From positions 70,227,287 through 70,291,286 of the forward strand of contig CM026426.1 of the NCBI GenBank assembly GCA_014871385.1: a stretch of 64,000 bases of DNA, given 5' to 3'. Source of the DNA: Ceratodon purpureus. Taxonomy: Eukaryota > Streptophyta > Bryopsida > Pseudoditrichales > Ditrichaceae. Positions within the stretch are counted from its first letter, which is position 1; every line of letters starts with the position of its first letter. The notes under the pieces were generated by a model. It had not been told where the DNA came from and searched no databases. It saw only the letters and a list, made by a program, of their open reading frames with translations. The position numbers and the translations under genes are program-made. Below are positions 21,480 to 33,499 of this stretch, piece after piece.

Positions 21480-24400
21480 AGGTGATTTCAAAGCCAACCA
21501 ATGCAGCAAACTCATGCATTTACAATGTCCACATTGAGGTCGCACAGAATCAGTACGCTCAAAAGTCAAGTGGGATACAACAAGTAATTTGACTTGAGTG
21601 ATTATTCAATTATTGCCTTCAAAATATGTTTACAAACGTACACAATCAGAAGTAATGCACACAATGGACATTCTGCAGTTTGAGTTCAAAGCTTTGAAAG
21701 CCTCTTATCAAAATTATGATGTCAAACAACAAATCTACATGCAAAATCAAGAGCCAACTGAAACCGAAGAAGTATAAGCCAAAGAATTTGTGCGCCATGG
21801 ACCAAGGTCATGACCATCTATATCCTTAATGATATTCAAACTTGTGAACTTGATCGGTGAAAGCAGCTCTAAATTGAAAACCCAAATTGACCTCTAATTC
21901 ATTCAGCAAACACAACCATGACATGGCCTCATCAATGATCATGATAGCATCATCAAGGTCCAAGCATATGCAGACGTCAGCAAAAAGAATCAAAAGTACA
22001 GAGCCATAGCTTTGAAACTTAATTTAGCTACATACCTTCAAAATGAAGGATTTCAGGTTGTCAAATTCTGGTGCAAAATTTTGTGCGTCACCACCTAAGA
22101 CATCATCAAGCGAAAGGTTGACAATCAATTCATCAACAATACTGTCCTCATCATCCGCAAGTTCTATTACAGGAACTTGTGTCAGGACCTTGTATGATGA
22201 ACCCCATTTGGTCCCTTGAGTGGAGAAGGTATGCGCTTGAAATCCAGAATCAAATGTCGAGCTCTGAGCTGCTAGGCCTTTTTTCTACTTTCTCCCGTGG
22301 CGTGCTTTTCTTTTTTCTGTTTCTTCAAAGTCTTCTTCAAAGCTTTCTGTTTCCTTTCAAGCTCCTTTTGCACAACATTCTCCTCTGCATCCTTTATTTT
22401 TTAGCCTTTTATTGATTTTCTTTTACACAAGGATAGAGAAAACACTTAGAAAGCATACACTTGTTTATGTCATGCATGACTTGCATGACAACTCCAAGTT
22501 TGGCCTTTGTCTCCAAGAAAATAGAATCAACGACGTAGTGTCATGTTGCATGTTTCTTGTGAAGGCGCTCAATGTGGTTCATCCAGACTTGCCTTCTCTG
22601 GTTTTTATTGCATACTAGGAACGTGACATTAGTAAGATTGGCTAACTCTGGAATATACTAAAGATACTTATTGAACTCTTCATTGACTTTAATTCCACAT
22701 ATCACCTCAAATTTCTTTTAATGCATTAGTGACAAACATATTTTTTCCCTCTTCATTAATTGTTGTCACGAAGAACATAGACGCCCCTCCTCAGTAACCA
22801 TGTATAAATCCTTGTTCGAGTTTGGAAAGGTCACTTTGCAATTTGGGTCAGACCATGGACTTAGCCAAAAGTCTACACAGTGGCATGTTAAACCACGATC
22901 AACTATGGGGCTGCCTCCTTAGAGCCGATATGGTTGCAACGGGATTCAACTTTTGCTTTGTTCGCAACTCGTCCACATCTCCTTCAAAGTGGTCATCATC
23001 TTCTTCCCCATTGTTGCCCCCATCTTTACCAGAGCCCATCTCATTTGCTTCTATCTCAGATGCCTTAGTACTCCCTAACGAGTCAGCCCCAGAGCGCAAT
23101 CATTTCTTCGTTTGCATGAACCGAGAGTCATTCAGAGGCAATCATCAATTCGCTGCTATTACAAGCACGAGCTCGACACAGCCAACATTCAGCCTAACAA
23201 ATTCAGAATCAAAATGATAATCTAAAAGCTAGTATAAAGAATGTAGATGTACATGCTCTAATTTCCTAAAGCCTACCCCTTCTGAACATACAAACCAAAA
23301 TTTAGACACACATACTCAATACATTTGGTCCCATCAGCTGCCTATAAGCCATCAAAAAGATCAAAATAAAAAGAAAGCACTGGTCATTAGTTATGAAAAT
23401 CATGTGTAATAAAAGCCATGCTTGGGCGCGACACAACCAAGGACGATGATAAAGCAATACTTTTTAGTCAAGCAGAATCAAAATCAACTTGAGATCCCCT
23501 AAGCTATATCACTTGTGTTGCGGCTGACACATGCCCCTGAAGCTCCAAAAGCTACTTCTATCCTTCCAAATTTTACCTCACTTCAACATATAGTCCAAAA
23601 TTCAGACACACATACTCAAGCCATTTGGTCCCATGTGCTGCTCATAGGCCTTCAAAAACATCAAAATAAAAAGAAAGTAGTGGTCATTAATTATGAAAAT
23701 CATGTGTGTTAAAAGTCATGCTCGGACCCGACACAACTATAGATGCTGATAGAGCATTAGCCATGTGTCAAGCAAAACCAAAAATAAACTTAGTTAGGTC
23801 CTATGTGTTGGGGCGGACACATGCCTCAGAGCCCTTAAGAGTTGCTACTATCTTCCCGAGCATACCTTTCTAATCCAACCCTTTGAGCGCTGCGTCTATC
23901 CTCCCTTCTAGACTCCCGAGCAGCATCCAAAGGCAAAATTAGCCTATTCTAGAAGCATGACAGCCACCTAGGTATTTGGCACCGGTTCTATAGACCTAAA
24001 CACTCATATCCAACATTTGGCACACAATCTATACAAATCTGTTACATGCATTACAATGCTTCCCCCAACAAATATTGCATTCAGTCCGGAAAATCAATTA
24101 GTGAAATCAAACCTAATCAGAGACATTTTCCTCGACTGCTTGCGCGGCTTTGCTCTTGGTTGGAGCAACTTTGTCCATGTTCTTGTCAACCTCCTCCATC
24201 TAGGTTTGCTGAAATGGAAATGCTCAGGTTAGTTTAGAGTACAAACAAAACTCGTCAAGCAATACGGAGACTGAAATCCACATACTGTGTCATTTGCTCC
24301 GAACTAGACGAACCAGACCGTGGACTCAGCAGCGCCTGTCCCTTAATGATGCAACCCTAGAGCAAACTTCCGTTTGCACTTATAAGACACTGAAGGTGAC

Positions 24401-25080
24401 CTCCGAGTCCCCACCTTGACTCCATAGTTTCCAGTATCCTCACAGTTTAAATATAAAAGCACTAAGTCAACTGTATACAGCCTCGTAAAAGTTAATGTTA
24501 ATGGCCTCCTCTCATGAATAATTTAAATTCCATTAGCAAGAAAGAAGAAGATGCTAACTTGTATCGATATGATGTCAACTAATTTGCCTACCAAATCTAG
24601 CACTCATTAGGGCAAACGATGACAAAATCTACCCACATTCTATCATCCGAAATGATTTCAATGACTAATCTTGTTAGCATGATTGCTAAAACGTGAGCAC
24701 ATCTTATCAATCGAGATGATTACAATCAAAGAACAAATTTGTATCATAAAAACAATCAAGGAGTAAAAGTGATAATACCTTAGTGACCGGTTTCATGACC
24801 GGGACGCCCTCCTCTTCAACCGTAAATAAGGTTCAAGGAGCAACATTGACTCGCTCAACAAGCCCAGAGTCCCTCCCAGATTGATTTCTAGTTGCCTTCT
24901 ATGAATTCCCCCTCATTCTCCCCATCAAAGACCGCAAGTTGTATGAACTATCAATATCTTCCCTAAATGCAAAACTATACTTCTTCTCAAGACACTTCTA
25001 TTTCTCAATACTTCGATTCAATTCTCTCTGGACTCTTGCACAAGATTGCGTAATCATCTCTGTGTTTGTTGTAACTTAAG
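21480..25080 (-). pseudogene. Decayed multi-exon gene of unknown function
   Basis: Minus-strand coding pieces occur in order from 25020 down: VQRELNRSIEK, EKKYSFAFREDIDSSYNLRS (about 25030-24900); GVKVGTRRSPSVSYKCKRKF (about 24420-24360); MEEVDKNMDKVAPTKSKAA (24200-24140); VDELRTKQKLNPVATI (22970-22920); then IPELANLTNVTFLVCNKNQ and VVDSIFLETKAKLGVVMQVM (22660-22470); EDSIVDELIVNLSLDDVLGG (22160-22080); DLDDAIMIIDEAMSWLCLL (about 21950); and hydrophobic FFGLYFFGFSWLLILHVDLL (about 21770). Donor-like GTATG follows FILK at about 22040. Stops and frame changes show decay. A 300-bp duplication (23270-23870) lies in an intron-like part. It diverges from the transposase unit at 25535. No recognised domain; I recall uncharacterised bryophyte relatives, unverified. 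Confidence 0.5.
23270..23870. repeat. Tandem duplication, 300-bp period
   Basis: TTTAGACACACATACTCAA at 23301 recurs as TTCAGACACACATACTCAA at 23601, exactly 300 bp on; ATCAAAATAAAAAGAAAG and TTATGAAAATCATGTGTG recur at the same spacing, and GGACACATGCC-type sequence closes both units. Confidence 0.8.
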
Positions 25081-25534
25081 TCCATTTTTTTTATATAAAC
25101 CTAGCGTCAAATCTATGACCTCTTAATATATTCATAATTCCAGATGTCTTGAGAGACGTCAATAACCTTGGCCGGCTTCTTATAATAGCCTCAGATATTT
25201 TGTGCACCAAACTAAAGTTAGATAATAATAGTCCACATCTTTGTCTCACTATCCTAGAGGCGCCGCTTAGAGATACTCCATTGTTATGTGAGGTCAGTTA
25301 GTTAGTTAGTCAATTATAAGAACCTAAGAGTCGCTAGATTTTAGTATAAGATTGGAGTGCATTCCAAGAAACCAATATTCTTTTTCCTCCCGATCAATAT
25401 CTTAAACAACGTGACTATAGAGACAGTAGTAGCGTTGACGTGGATCTGCCAATTGAACTAATTTCAATTGATCAATTTCATGGGCCTTTTGAGGAAGCCC
25501 TTTTAGGTGGTGGTGATAAAAAGATGGGAATTGG

Positions 25535-25903
25535 TTGAGCAGATGGTTCATGCAGTCAGGGCTTCAGCCTCTTCAACATGAACCTAGGATCAACATTATA
25601 GTGGTAGAAAGTGCAAAGCAGAAGATTCATGCCTACTCTAGTGTTGGAGTCATCAAATGTGGAACCTACTCAAGAGCTTTACTTAGAGGCACTCATAAAT
25701 CCAGAGGAGTCAAGTTGAAGACGCCAGACTTTGTCTCAGTATGTAAAAATGCTAAAGGCCCTCGCAAACGTCAAGAGGCACCTTCTAATGGACCTCCTGA
25801 CGCACAGCTGGATCACGATTACAATGAAGATGGACAAGGTGCCGGCAAGTGTATTTGCCCTCCTATAGCCTCTAATCATGGATATTTGACAAGAGCTGGC
25901 TAG
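25535..25903 (+). pseudogene. Second copy of the HAYS-GTYSR small protein
   Basis: A 122-codon open frame whose residues about 25-55 include KIHAYSSVGVIKCGTYSRAL, matching RHAYSKVGKIPRGTYSRES of the ORF at 11991. Upstream, 25430-25530 has VDVDLPIELISIDQFHGPFE in another frame, likely the original N-terminus, so the copy is frameshifted. It lies 0.7 kb before the transposase core on the same strand, and so may be its N-terminal partner or first exon. Acidic and Gly-rich parts are less well kept than in the first copy. Confidence 0.5.
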
Positions 25904-26568
25904 TGTAAACCTAATTCTACTTGAACTCAAAGTCGCCAATGGCACGAAAATCGAGGCTGCTTGTGTCTTGCATATTATAAGTTATGAATTGAATTATATC
26001 CTTCTCGCATTTTATTGCGTCTGGATAGACATCTTCTTTTTTGATGAACCTCACACAATGTCCAACTAAACCATCTTCTTATTTGGTAAATGTAGTTCAC
26101 TTTGTTATGACAACGTTTCCCTAGTTTTGCTGTTTGTGGACATTTATAATTTAAAATTAAAGGTATTTACTTATTGTCTTGTACCTAATACACTTTTATA
26201 AAAAAATTGAATGTTGTTGTCTTAACACTTAATTATTGTTATATAAAGATACTCCATCTCAATATTCTATAGAGAATGTCCTTTTCCAGATTTCAAGCAA
26301 TCACATGTTTATTTCCGTTAATTGTCAACATTTAGCGCAGTAAATTACATGTTTATCTTTTACTGGACGTCTTAGAATATAGTACTCAGCCTTAGAGAGA
26401 CCCGCCCACTTGGGTTCCTACACTCTTCTCAGGAAACATATTGTTGAGAAAAGAATGGCATTTGTGCGCGGTTGACTTGCATTTTGTGCCCAGGTTACCT
26501 TTCTCCATGATAGAAGATTGTCATGCAATGGTTAGTTCCGCAATTCTGAGTTTTGAGGTTCCAATTTT
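25904..26568. other. AT-rich spacer between small ORF and transposase
   Basis: No persuasive open frame; may be an intron or promoter of the transposase relic. Confidence 0.45.
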
Positions 26569-29250
26569 GTGAGGAGTCACTGTATGCAAAGGAAAGAAGT
26601 TTTTGACAATGTAATAGGTAGTGTCACTCATGCTGTTGGCATGACACCAAGTATTAACAATCTTGGGTCATTCCGGTTGCTGAAATCTTCGGAAAGTACC
26701 TCCTTGTATGGAGTTTTTGAGTCTGTCCCAGCTGGATCAATTGAACCTCTCACCCCTCGTATGTCCTCTATAGTTAGTTTAGAAGCTTCTAGTGCTTTCC
26801 AAGGTCAAAATCAAGCGAGGCTTAGAAACCATCTACGAGTTGAGTGATGACTCTAATAGGAAAGACGTTGAGGGCACTTTGCCAATGCTAGAAAGTATTG
26901 AAAAGACACTGTCACATATAGGGATATATGTGAGGATCCGGTTCTTTCCATGAAGTCTCTGCTCCTTCTAATCCTCTAGCAAGTCCTCTAGGGAGCAGCG
27001 TCCAATGTTTGATGAAGCTTAGCATTTGTAAAAGATCTAGGAGTGATATCTCTCACATTGATTTCAATGCGATCAAAATGCAGCACGTTCGGTATCTTCC
27101 ACCTCGTTACAACAGCGATATCAATTTTGAGTTTCCACCTTTAGGAGATCACGGCCAACACTCTATTCCAAAGCAATTACGTGGAATGGATAGAAGATAT
27201 GATGGCCACGCCTGGACTCAAATCATGGCCTCTAATATCCACAACTATTTAAAGCTGACATTCTGGACTTCATCGTGCCCAGGCCACCTCCAATGTAATA
27301 ATGTAGACTGTGATAATTTAAAACGTGACCACGGGACTAGAGTAGTGATCAAGACGAAGTGGGATGGTTGTCTGAGAAGTTGTTTGAGGTTGGGTACAGT
27401 CCTCTAGCAAGTACTAGAGTTGCCTGTAAATTTTGTAATCCTCCACCAATGTGCATTTGGCTTTATCCCGCAAAGATATACTACGTGACCTCAACACCAC
27501 AAATGATACGAGTTTGCGTCCAATCAAAAACTCATGAGAATTATGTGAAATCTGTAAAACATGGACGTAATTGATAAGATAGAGGCATTGATTAGTGAGC
27601 AGGTGGAGCAAACATCGTCACCAAATTGGTCTTCTATTGTCTTGGAGATGGAGATAGTGAAGGAACTATTGGGACCGCTTCTTCTGACCAAAGAAAGTGA
27701 AGTAGAGATATTGTTGCTGGAACCAATATTTGAATGTTGTGAGCATCTAACATCACCGAACATTAGAAACTGTATTACAACTTTCACGAGTATTCAAGGC
27801 CTTGGGAATATAGTCAGCATTACTATGCTATGGGGCTTTAGCAATTGGAGTCTAGTGCAAAATACCATGTTTTCACAAGAAGGATAGAACGTAGACAAGG
27901 TCTTCGTCTTCAAAATGTTTGAAGTAGGCTCAGGGAGCGGCGTGGATCTGGTAAAGCAAATGCAGACTGGTGGTGACTTGGAGAACGCGTGGATGATTTT
28001 TGACCACGTCAAATGTGTTAGGTTGTGGATGACGATGGCCTGTCACGTGTATGATTCCACATATTGCCGAGTCATCACGATCGCAGCATGCAATATGCAG
28101 CTGGAGAACACGACAGCTTAGTTGGTGGTGTCGAAGAATCTAAATGCCATTATGGCAAAGCACGGGGTTGAGAATGTGAATTTGAAGGGATTCATGGCTA
28201 ATCGGAATGCGCCAAGCTAATTGGAATGTGGTACGCATCATATATGAAAGCGGAGATGCATTTGAGAAGAGTTCAACAAAGTAAGGACTTGTATTTTCCA
28301 TTGGATCCAATCCATGGATAGGCAAGAATGTACAAGAATGTAGTACAAGAATGTCAAGTCAATGGCACAAGAAGAAACGAAGTTCCTGGCAATTTGAGCG
28401 TGGTGGATGTCATTAGGCGATGCGACAGAGCAAAGACTACCTTGACCTGAACTGTGCTTGGTCTTGTGGCACTTTCGATATTGCCAATGAGGAGGCTTCA
28501 TGGATATGGTAAACTCATACTCATTCTTTGAGCTACTGTAGCATTACATCTTGGCCAACAGTTGCTTATTCAACATTAAACTAACTATCCTACCTCCAAT
28601 GTTTCTACAATCACAACGAAGACAAACTTGTAGAGATGCCATCATGCAACCTTGCAGAATCAACTCATGACAAGTGGAAGCAACACTCTCGAGATCAGGG
28701 TAGCAACATGTATGTAGCATCCGTGGACGACTTCGTGCAAGCGTTTATGCAATATGTTGGGTACTTCCAGTTCTTGAAAGGCGAGCGTCTTGGAAACGGT
28801 CCATCAAACGAGGAGCTGAATCTGAGACACGCAAAAAGACCTGCAGCCAATACAGGAGACCCGAAATCACTACACGAAGCGATTCTGAAGATGCCCGGCG
28901 CCAATGAGTGGTTCAACAATGATCCGCATCTCAAAGGAGAAGAGGTATTTGTTTCTTTAAAACGCAAACTTGATGCTGCTTTTAGAGATGAGCATGAGTT
29001 ACAGAGGCCGGATAAAATCAAAGTGTCAAGTCCTTGTGTCCAGACTTGATCTGCACGTAGATAGAGCAAGAATTCTGCAATAGTGGTGATAGTCGACTCT
29101 CCTACAACTAGCAAACAGGATAAACCTGACCTTTCCCCTCAACAATCTCCGCCGCAAGTGGATCGCCACCACGTCACTGCTGTTGAGGAGAGTGCCTGCA
29201 ATCCCTCTAAGTGGCACATTGCACGTCTCCCAAAGAGAGTGCCTTACTGA
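26569..29250 (+). pseudogene. Mutator-like transposase core, element B
   Basis: Ordered segments: 26569-26847 (weak); 27009-27407 with FEFPPLGDHGQHSIPKQLRG and the Cys/His motif CPGHLQCNNVDCDNLKRDH; a frameshift, then 27380-27574 with ACKFCNPPPMCIW; 27561-28119 with ALISEQVEQT, LTSPNIRNCITTF and CHVYDSTYCRVITIAACNMQ, which looks like the first catalytic Asp strand of the DDE fold; 28125-28330 with KGFMANRNAPS then QANWNVVRIIYESGD across a shift, where the second Asp strand is expected; 28636-29049 with NLAESTHDKW and VDDFVQAFMQ; and 29100-29230 ending HVTAVEESACNPSKWHIARL. It lacks the SWIM tail seen at 12686, ending next to the terminus at 29367. Stops (27885, 28119) and frameshifts make it inactive. 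Mutator-like by fold order, not by search. Confidence 0.6.
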
Positions 29251-29366
29251 AGCACCTTGAGACCTAGAGATTTCCGTTTCTTCATAAAAATATTGTTAGT
29301 ATAAAAATAAGCCATAAACTTGTTGCTTTGAATCAATTTTTTACAAAACACTTCAAAACTTACCGC

Positions 29367-29414
29367 TCACCGCTCTTCTCTCACCACTCACCACTCATTC
29401 CTTGTAAAATAGCC
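29367..29414 (-). repeat. Right terminus of element B
   Basis: On the minus strand GGCTATTTTACAAGGAATGA leads into GAGTGGT, GAGTGGT, GAGAGAA, GAGCGGT, GAGCGGT heptamers, the same heptamer plan as the ends of element A. No matching left end was found between 21404 and 25500. Confidence 0.5.
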
Positions 29415-29993
29415 TCGTCCGCTAAAAAGACAACAGGGAAGATGGGAGAGAGAGTGGTGTTCTTGGGGAGAAAAGGAGGCGAGGAAACATAGAGAGATAG
29501 TCCATTAGGAGTTGAGAGAGTGGGGAATAGAGAGAGTGGATAGATGGAAGGTGGGCAGCTGTATCTGACATTGTAGAATTACCAGGGTCTGACATGAGAG
29601 TTTGGGGCTCTTTTTGGTAGCAGAGATAGGCTTTTGACAGCTACCCGTGGATGATGGCGGCATTGTCCTGTTGATGCGGAGTTTATCATGGCAGATGAGA
29701 CCCCAATTTCCTTGATGTTCATGATGTTCCTGTTGTAGTTGGGGAAAAACTAGATTGGCTTGGTAATATTTGAGCTTGAGTGTTCCCTGCCTTTGCTGTC
29801 CATGGTGTCCAAGAGGGTCGACGTGATGTTTAATTAATACTAGAGTTATTTAGAGGTGTTGGATAGTAACAATTTCTAATTCTTTGTGTCTATGGAATCT
29901 AGGATATCTCAATTAATATGACTTTCTAAAATCGTGAGGGAGCCTCAATACCCATCCTGAGGGAGCCAATGCCCCTTGGAGATATCAGGATAT
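29415..29993 (+). other. Leader of inner gypsy element, right part
   Basis: No gene. GAGAGAGTGG-rich at first, then mixed sequence. Best read as the continuation of the leader interrupted at 11107. Confidence 0.4.
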
Positions 29994-31915
29994 GAGGAGG
30001 ACATCGCCGTTCAGGAGGGACTTCTCCACAACAATAGATGACTACAACTCACTAGAAGAGGAAAGGCGTCACACCCAGGAGGCTTTTGCACAGCCGACCT
30101 AGTGGTCGACCTGAACCTACGGCAGAGTCGACGTCGATACAGAGTCGACAGTGTTACGGAGCCGACTAGGATCACCAACTCGTCTGCCGAAGGTTCCAGA
30201 GACGATTCTAGCAGCAGTTCACGACCTCCGACAGAAGTGGGAGGATTCAAAGGAGCTACTGGTGCAGAAGTAGCCAATCAGTATCCAGGCCGGAAGGTAT
30301 CTCGGTCAAGAATGTGCATTTTCGGGACAATCATAGGCTGCAGACAGAGCGGGCTCCGGACGAGGACAGACTTCTGATGGAGAGGATCAAGGATAAACTG
30401 TTGGATCAGAGGGTGTTAGCCCGATAGCCACGCATGATGCAGCCACCACCCCCATTTCGACAGACCTAGGCAAGTACCTCCTGCAACTAGAGGCGTTACA
30501 GCAGGTGACACCAGTGGGTGTGCCTACGTTACAGCACTAGCACAGTGCGCCACAACACTAGTAGAAATATGGTCCTTAATGAGTTGTCGGTAATGACTTA
30601 AATGGTTCAAAATGACTCAATTTGAGTCATTTTGGACCATTTAAGACATTAGGGACGAGTCATTAAGGACCATATTCCTACTAGTGCAAGGAACTTTGGA
30701 ACAGAAGTCGACATTGTGGGAGCCAGAGTTAATTCATCGTGTCCAGGAGTTGGCTCAATAGATGGCAGCTCAACACTTCGCAGCACTACAATAGGAACAG
30801 GAGCTGGCAGCCCAACACTTGGTCATACTATAGCAAGAGCGGGAGCCGCTGAAAAGAGAGAAGCAGGAGTTTGTACACTTGCAAACTTTATGGGGGGAGC
30901 AAAGGAGGCAACAAGAGGAGAGCACTGAAGCAGATGTTGTCAGCGCCCCTTATATATACACTATACCCCCGGAGATGTCGGTAGGTCGAGGCATTCTTGT
31001 AACACTACCTTCAGTAATCCCTTCTGCCTTCCACAGTCGTTCAGGGTATATGGATCATCTTACAGGGGACGTGTACAAACCTACACCATCAACCCTGTCA
31101 ACAGCGTAACCCCCAGATCCGCAGATCCACCCTTTCGGAGATTGGCTTTGGTAACTGCTCACATGGGGCGGCCAACAGTGTTCCCACCCTTTCCGACAAA
31201 TACGGGTCACAGTACTGTTGCAGCTCCTGGAATCCGGCACATTGGTCCCACTATACAGCCAGTCGCGACTTATCCATCAGCTTCCATGGTGTATCCATCC
31301 ATTGCACCTATAGTTCGTACCACGAATTTCACAGCAGCACCACCCAAGCCACCAATTGGTACGCAGCGTAAGTAGCTACCTTATCGGGCGTATAAGGAAG
31401 GCAACGACCCTGATGCGCACATGAGGTACTTTGATAATTGCGCCTGGATCAATGGTGTGACTGACGAGATGGTCAAGGTCAACCTGTTTGGCACGACCCT
31501 TGTTGATAAGGCCCAGCGTTGGTACGATGACTGGATGGACCATCATCCCTACTGCACTTGGAAAGAGGTCAAGGAGGCCTTCAAGCTGAGGTACAGAGAA
31601 CAAGATTTTGATGAACATGTTTACATGACGCCGCGGACTTTCAAACATGGAGAAGGAGAGAAGGTTCAAGACTACTATGAGCATTTCATGAAGCTTGTGA
31701 AGTGTCTTCAGACGGAGGTTGGCGAAGGGTTCAAGCTCACTTACGTCCGCGCCAGACTATTGGATTACTTGAAGGTGACAACCAGTGGCTCCACAGCCAA
31801 CACATTGACAGAGCTGAAGGATCTTGCTCGACGCTGCGAGACCAACTGTATGGACGCTATAGGGAAGAAACTTGTAGCACAACGTGGTACCTGTATTCCT
31901 CTGGAAGGCACTTAA
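29994..31915 (+). pseudogene. Inner gypsy gag, coiled-coil and capsid
   Basis: From an ATG at 29994 (MRRTSPFRRDF) protein-like pieces lead to a Gln/Glu-rich coiled coil (EKQEFVHLQTLWGEQRRQQE, 30860-30910), the shared GYMDHLTGDVYKP, a Pro/Thr-rich linker and, after a TAG at 31373, a well-kept capsid domain (31376-31915): YKEGNDPDAHMRYF, MVKVNLFGTTL, WYDDWMDHHPYCTWKEV, EGEKVQDYYEHFMKL. The matching outer gag has the same order. The frame ends at 31915 where foreign CCGG-rich DNA begins; the zinc knuckle lies beyond it at 33560. A CACTA MITE at 30556 interrupts the coiled coil region. Several stops are TAG at expected Gln positions. Confidence 0.8.
30556..30686. mobile_element. CACTA-type MITE, 131 bp
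   Basis: Begins CACTAGTAGAAATATGG and ends with its imperfect reverse complement (CCATATTCCTACTAGTG). The whole element folds into a long hairpin with centre AATGACTCAATTTGAGTCAT. A 3-bp duplication CAA flanks it (30553-30555, 30687-30689), the size expected for CACTA elements. No coding. Confidence 0.92.
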
Positions 31916-31916
31916 T

Positions 31917-33490
31917 TGACACTAAATACCCTCCAAAGTAAACCACTCCGTGTTTGTTCCCACAAAGACCTATAGTTTTCCCTCTATTAGGCAATAAGCT
32001 ACCTTTTCCCGTCCGGCACCTAGCCAACCAGATTCCCTACCGGTGTAGACTTCCGGATTGTCACCCTCTAGATCCGGATCTGTCCGGATACCGGCTTCCG
32101 GACGGTTACTCTCCGTCCACTCTAGTTACCGTCCGTCCCAAATCCCCTACCGAATGGTACTTGGACGGACGTCTATTACAGTTTACTAGACAAACTTCCG
32201 GATTTTTAGACTAGTGGCCGGTTCCCACTGATCCGTCTATGCTTTAAAGTGGCTGGATTCTCCACCGTCCCGTAACTTAAAGTGGCTAGACACCCACTGG
32301 TCCTATTCTAACAACCGGATGGTATGATTTCCGTATGTCTACTCTACCGGGCCGGATGGCTACTCAGTACCGGATACAGGGACGGAATCCTATACTACAA
32401 TGACATTCTGATCCGGCTGCAAGTACTATTTCTTCACTGTTACTCCTTCCGGACGGTTTCCGGTTGGCTAGTCAGGCTTATGTCCCTGTCACCAGGCTCC
32501 TTCCGGACCTTGGAAACCGTCAACACTCGGCGCTTGACACCTTTTCAATCTCTCCGGGCGCTCTCCTGATTCACTCAACCGGAAAACACACTTCTAGAAT
32601 CCTACCGGCAACAATGGTACTTCCAACCGGAACCACAATGGACCTGCTATGCAACCGTCACTCGCTCAAACTCCAACAGTTTCTCCAAACATATTCTGAA
32701 TTTCACAAGCTAATGGAATACAAAAACAAGGTGCAAGCCTTGGGAAAACTTCTGGCTTAAGTACTATCTCCTACCCGGATTTCGCGCAGCCTAGTGGCCC
32801 ACTAGATCCTAGAATTCTGGATCTGAGATCGGGATTCTAGATCTGAGATCCGGTTTCTAGATCTGAGATCTGGTTTCTAGATCTGAGATCCGGATTCTGG
32901 ATCTGAGACTTCCGGATTCTGGATCTGAAACTTCCGGATCTCAACAACAACAAATTACTATATCTAACTCCTTGTTAATAGCCGGGTGCAATTGAGCCCC
33001 ATCGTTAGTCGCTATCAAGAGTCGGGAGATTTCTAACTACTTTTTTCTACTTCTTACCTGATCCGGAATTATAGAAGAGCCAGACCTCCGGCAGCTTGGA
33101 CATCTATCTACCGGCTTTGAGGTTTCGGTCAGTATGGAAGCTAGCCCCATCTACTATTCTTGAGTTCCGGTATTCGTCCAACAGTTTCTGGATTCCGGAT
33201 TTCCAAACTTCCGGAGTCCAGATTTCCAGATTTCCAGACTTCAGATTTCCGGATTCCAGAAACTTGCAGTCCGACCGGAACCATTTTGCTAGCCGATATC
33301 AAAGACTTGTGCCACCATGTCCGGTTATGGCTTCTAGTTTCTCCCAACCGTCTTATTAGCTAAAACAATCATATTTCTAATATTCCTATGTAGCTAGTAT
33401 TCTAGAAACACTATAATTTCCGGTTTAGCCGGAAATTTATGCTTACTTCCGGTAACTTGTGGGAACGTCTTTCCACAAAACAATACTTCC
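31917..33490. other. CCGG-rich insert within inner gag
   Basis: In the outer element capsid and zinc knuckle lie about 0.1 kb apart; here about 1.6 kb separates them. The extra DNA is dense in TCCGGA/TTCCGG/CCGGAT words, unlike its surroundings, and has no lasting open frame. It contains a 20-22-bp tandem array (32820-32940) and TTCCAGA runs (33190-33260). GTTCCCACAA occurs near 31954 and, inverted, near 33460, a hint of terminal inversion. Subterminal clusters of short words are usual in CACTA and hAT elements, but the class is undetermined. Confidence 0.55.
32820..32940. repeat. 20-22-bp tandem array (GATCTGAGATCCGG)
   Basis: Six units of GATCTGAGAT(C)CGG(A/T)TTCTA, first four of 20 bp, later ones of 22 bp with an added TT before CCGG. 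Confidence 0.85.
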
Positions 33491-33499
33491 AGACTAAAA

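Noticed and set aside
21604-25500. Left terminus for element B
   Set aside because: Searched by eye for GAGCGG/GAGTGG heptamers on the plus strand; none found.
33096-33363. Two overlapping open frames in the CCGG-rich insert
   Set aside because: Arise from TTCCAGA/TTCCGGA repeats; peptide is repeat-derived.
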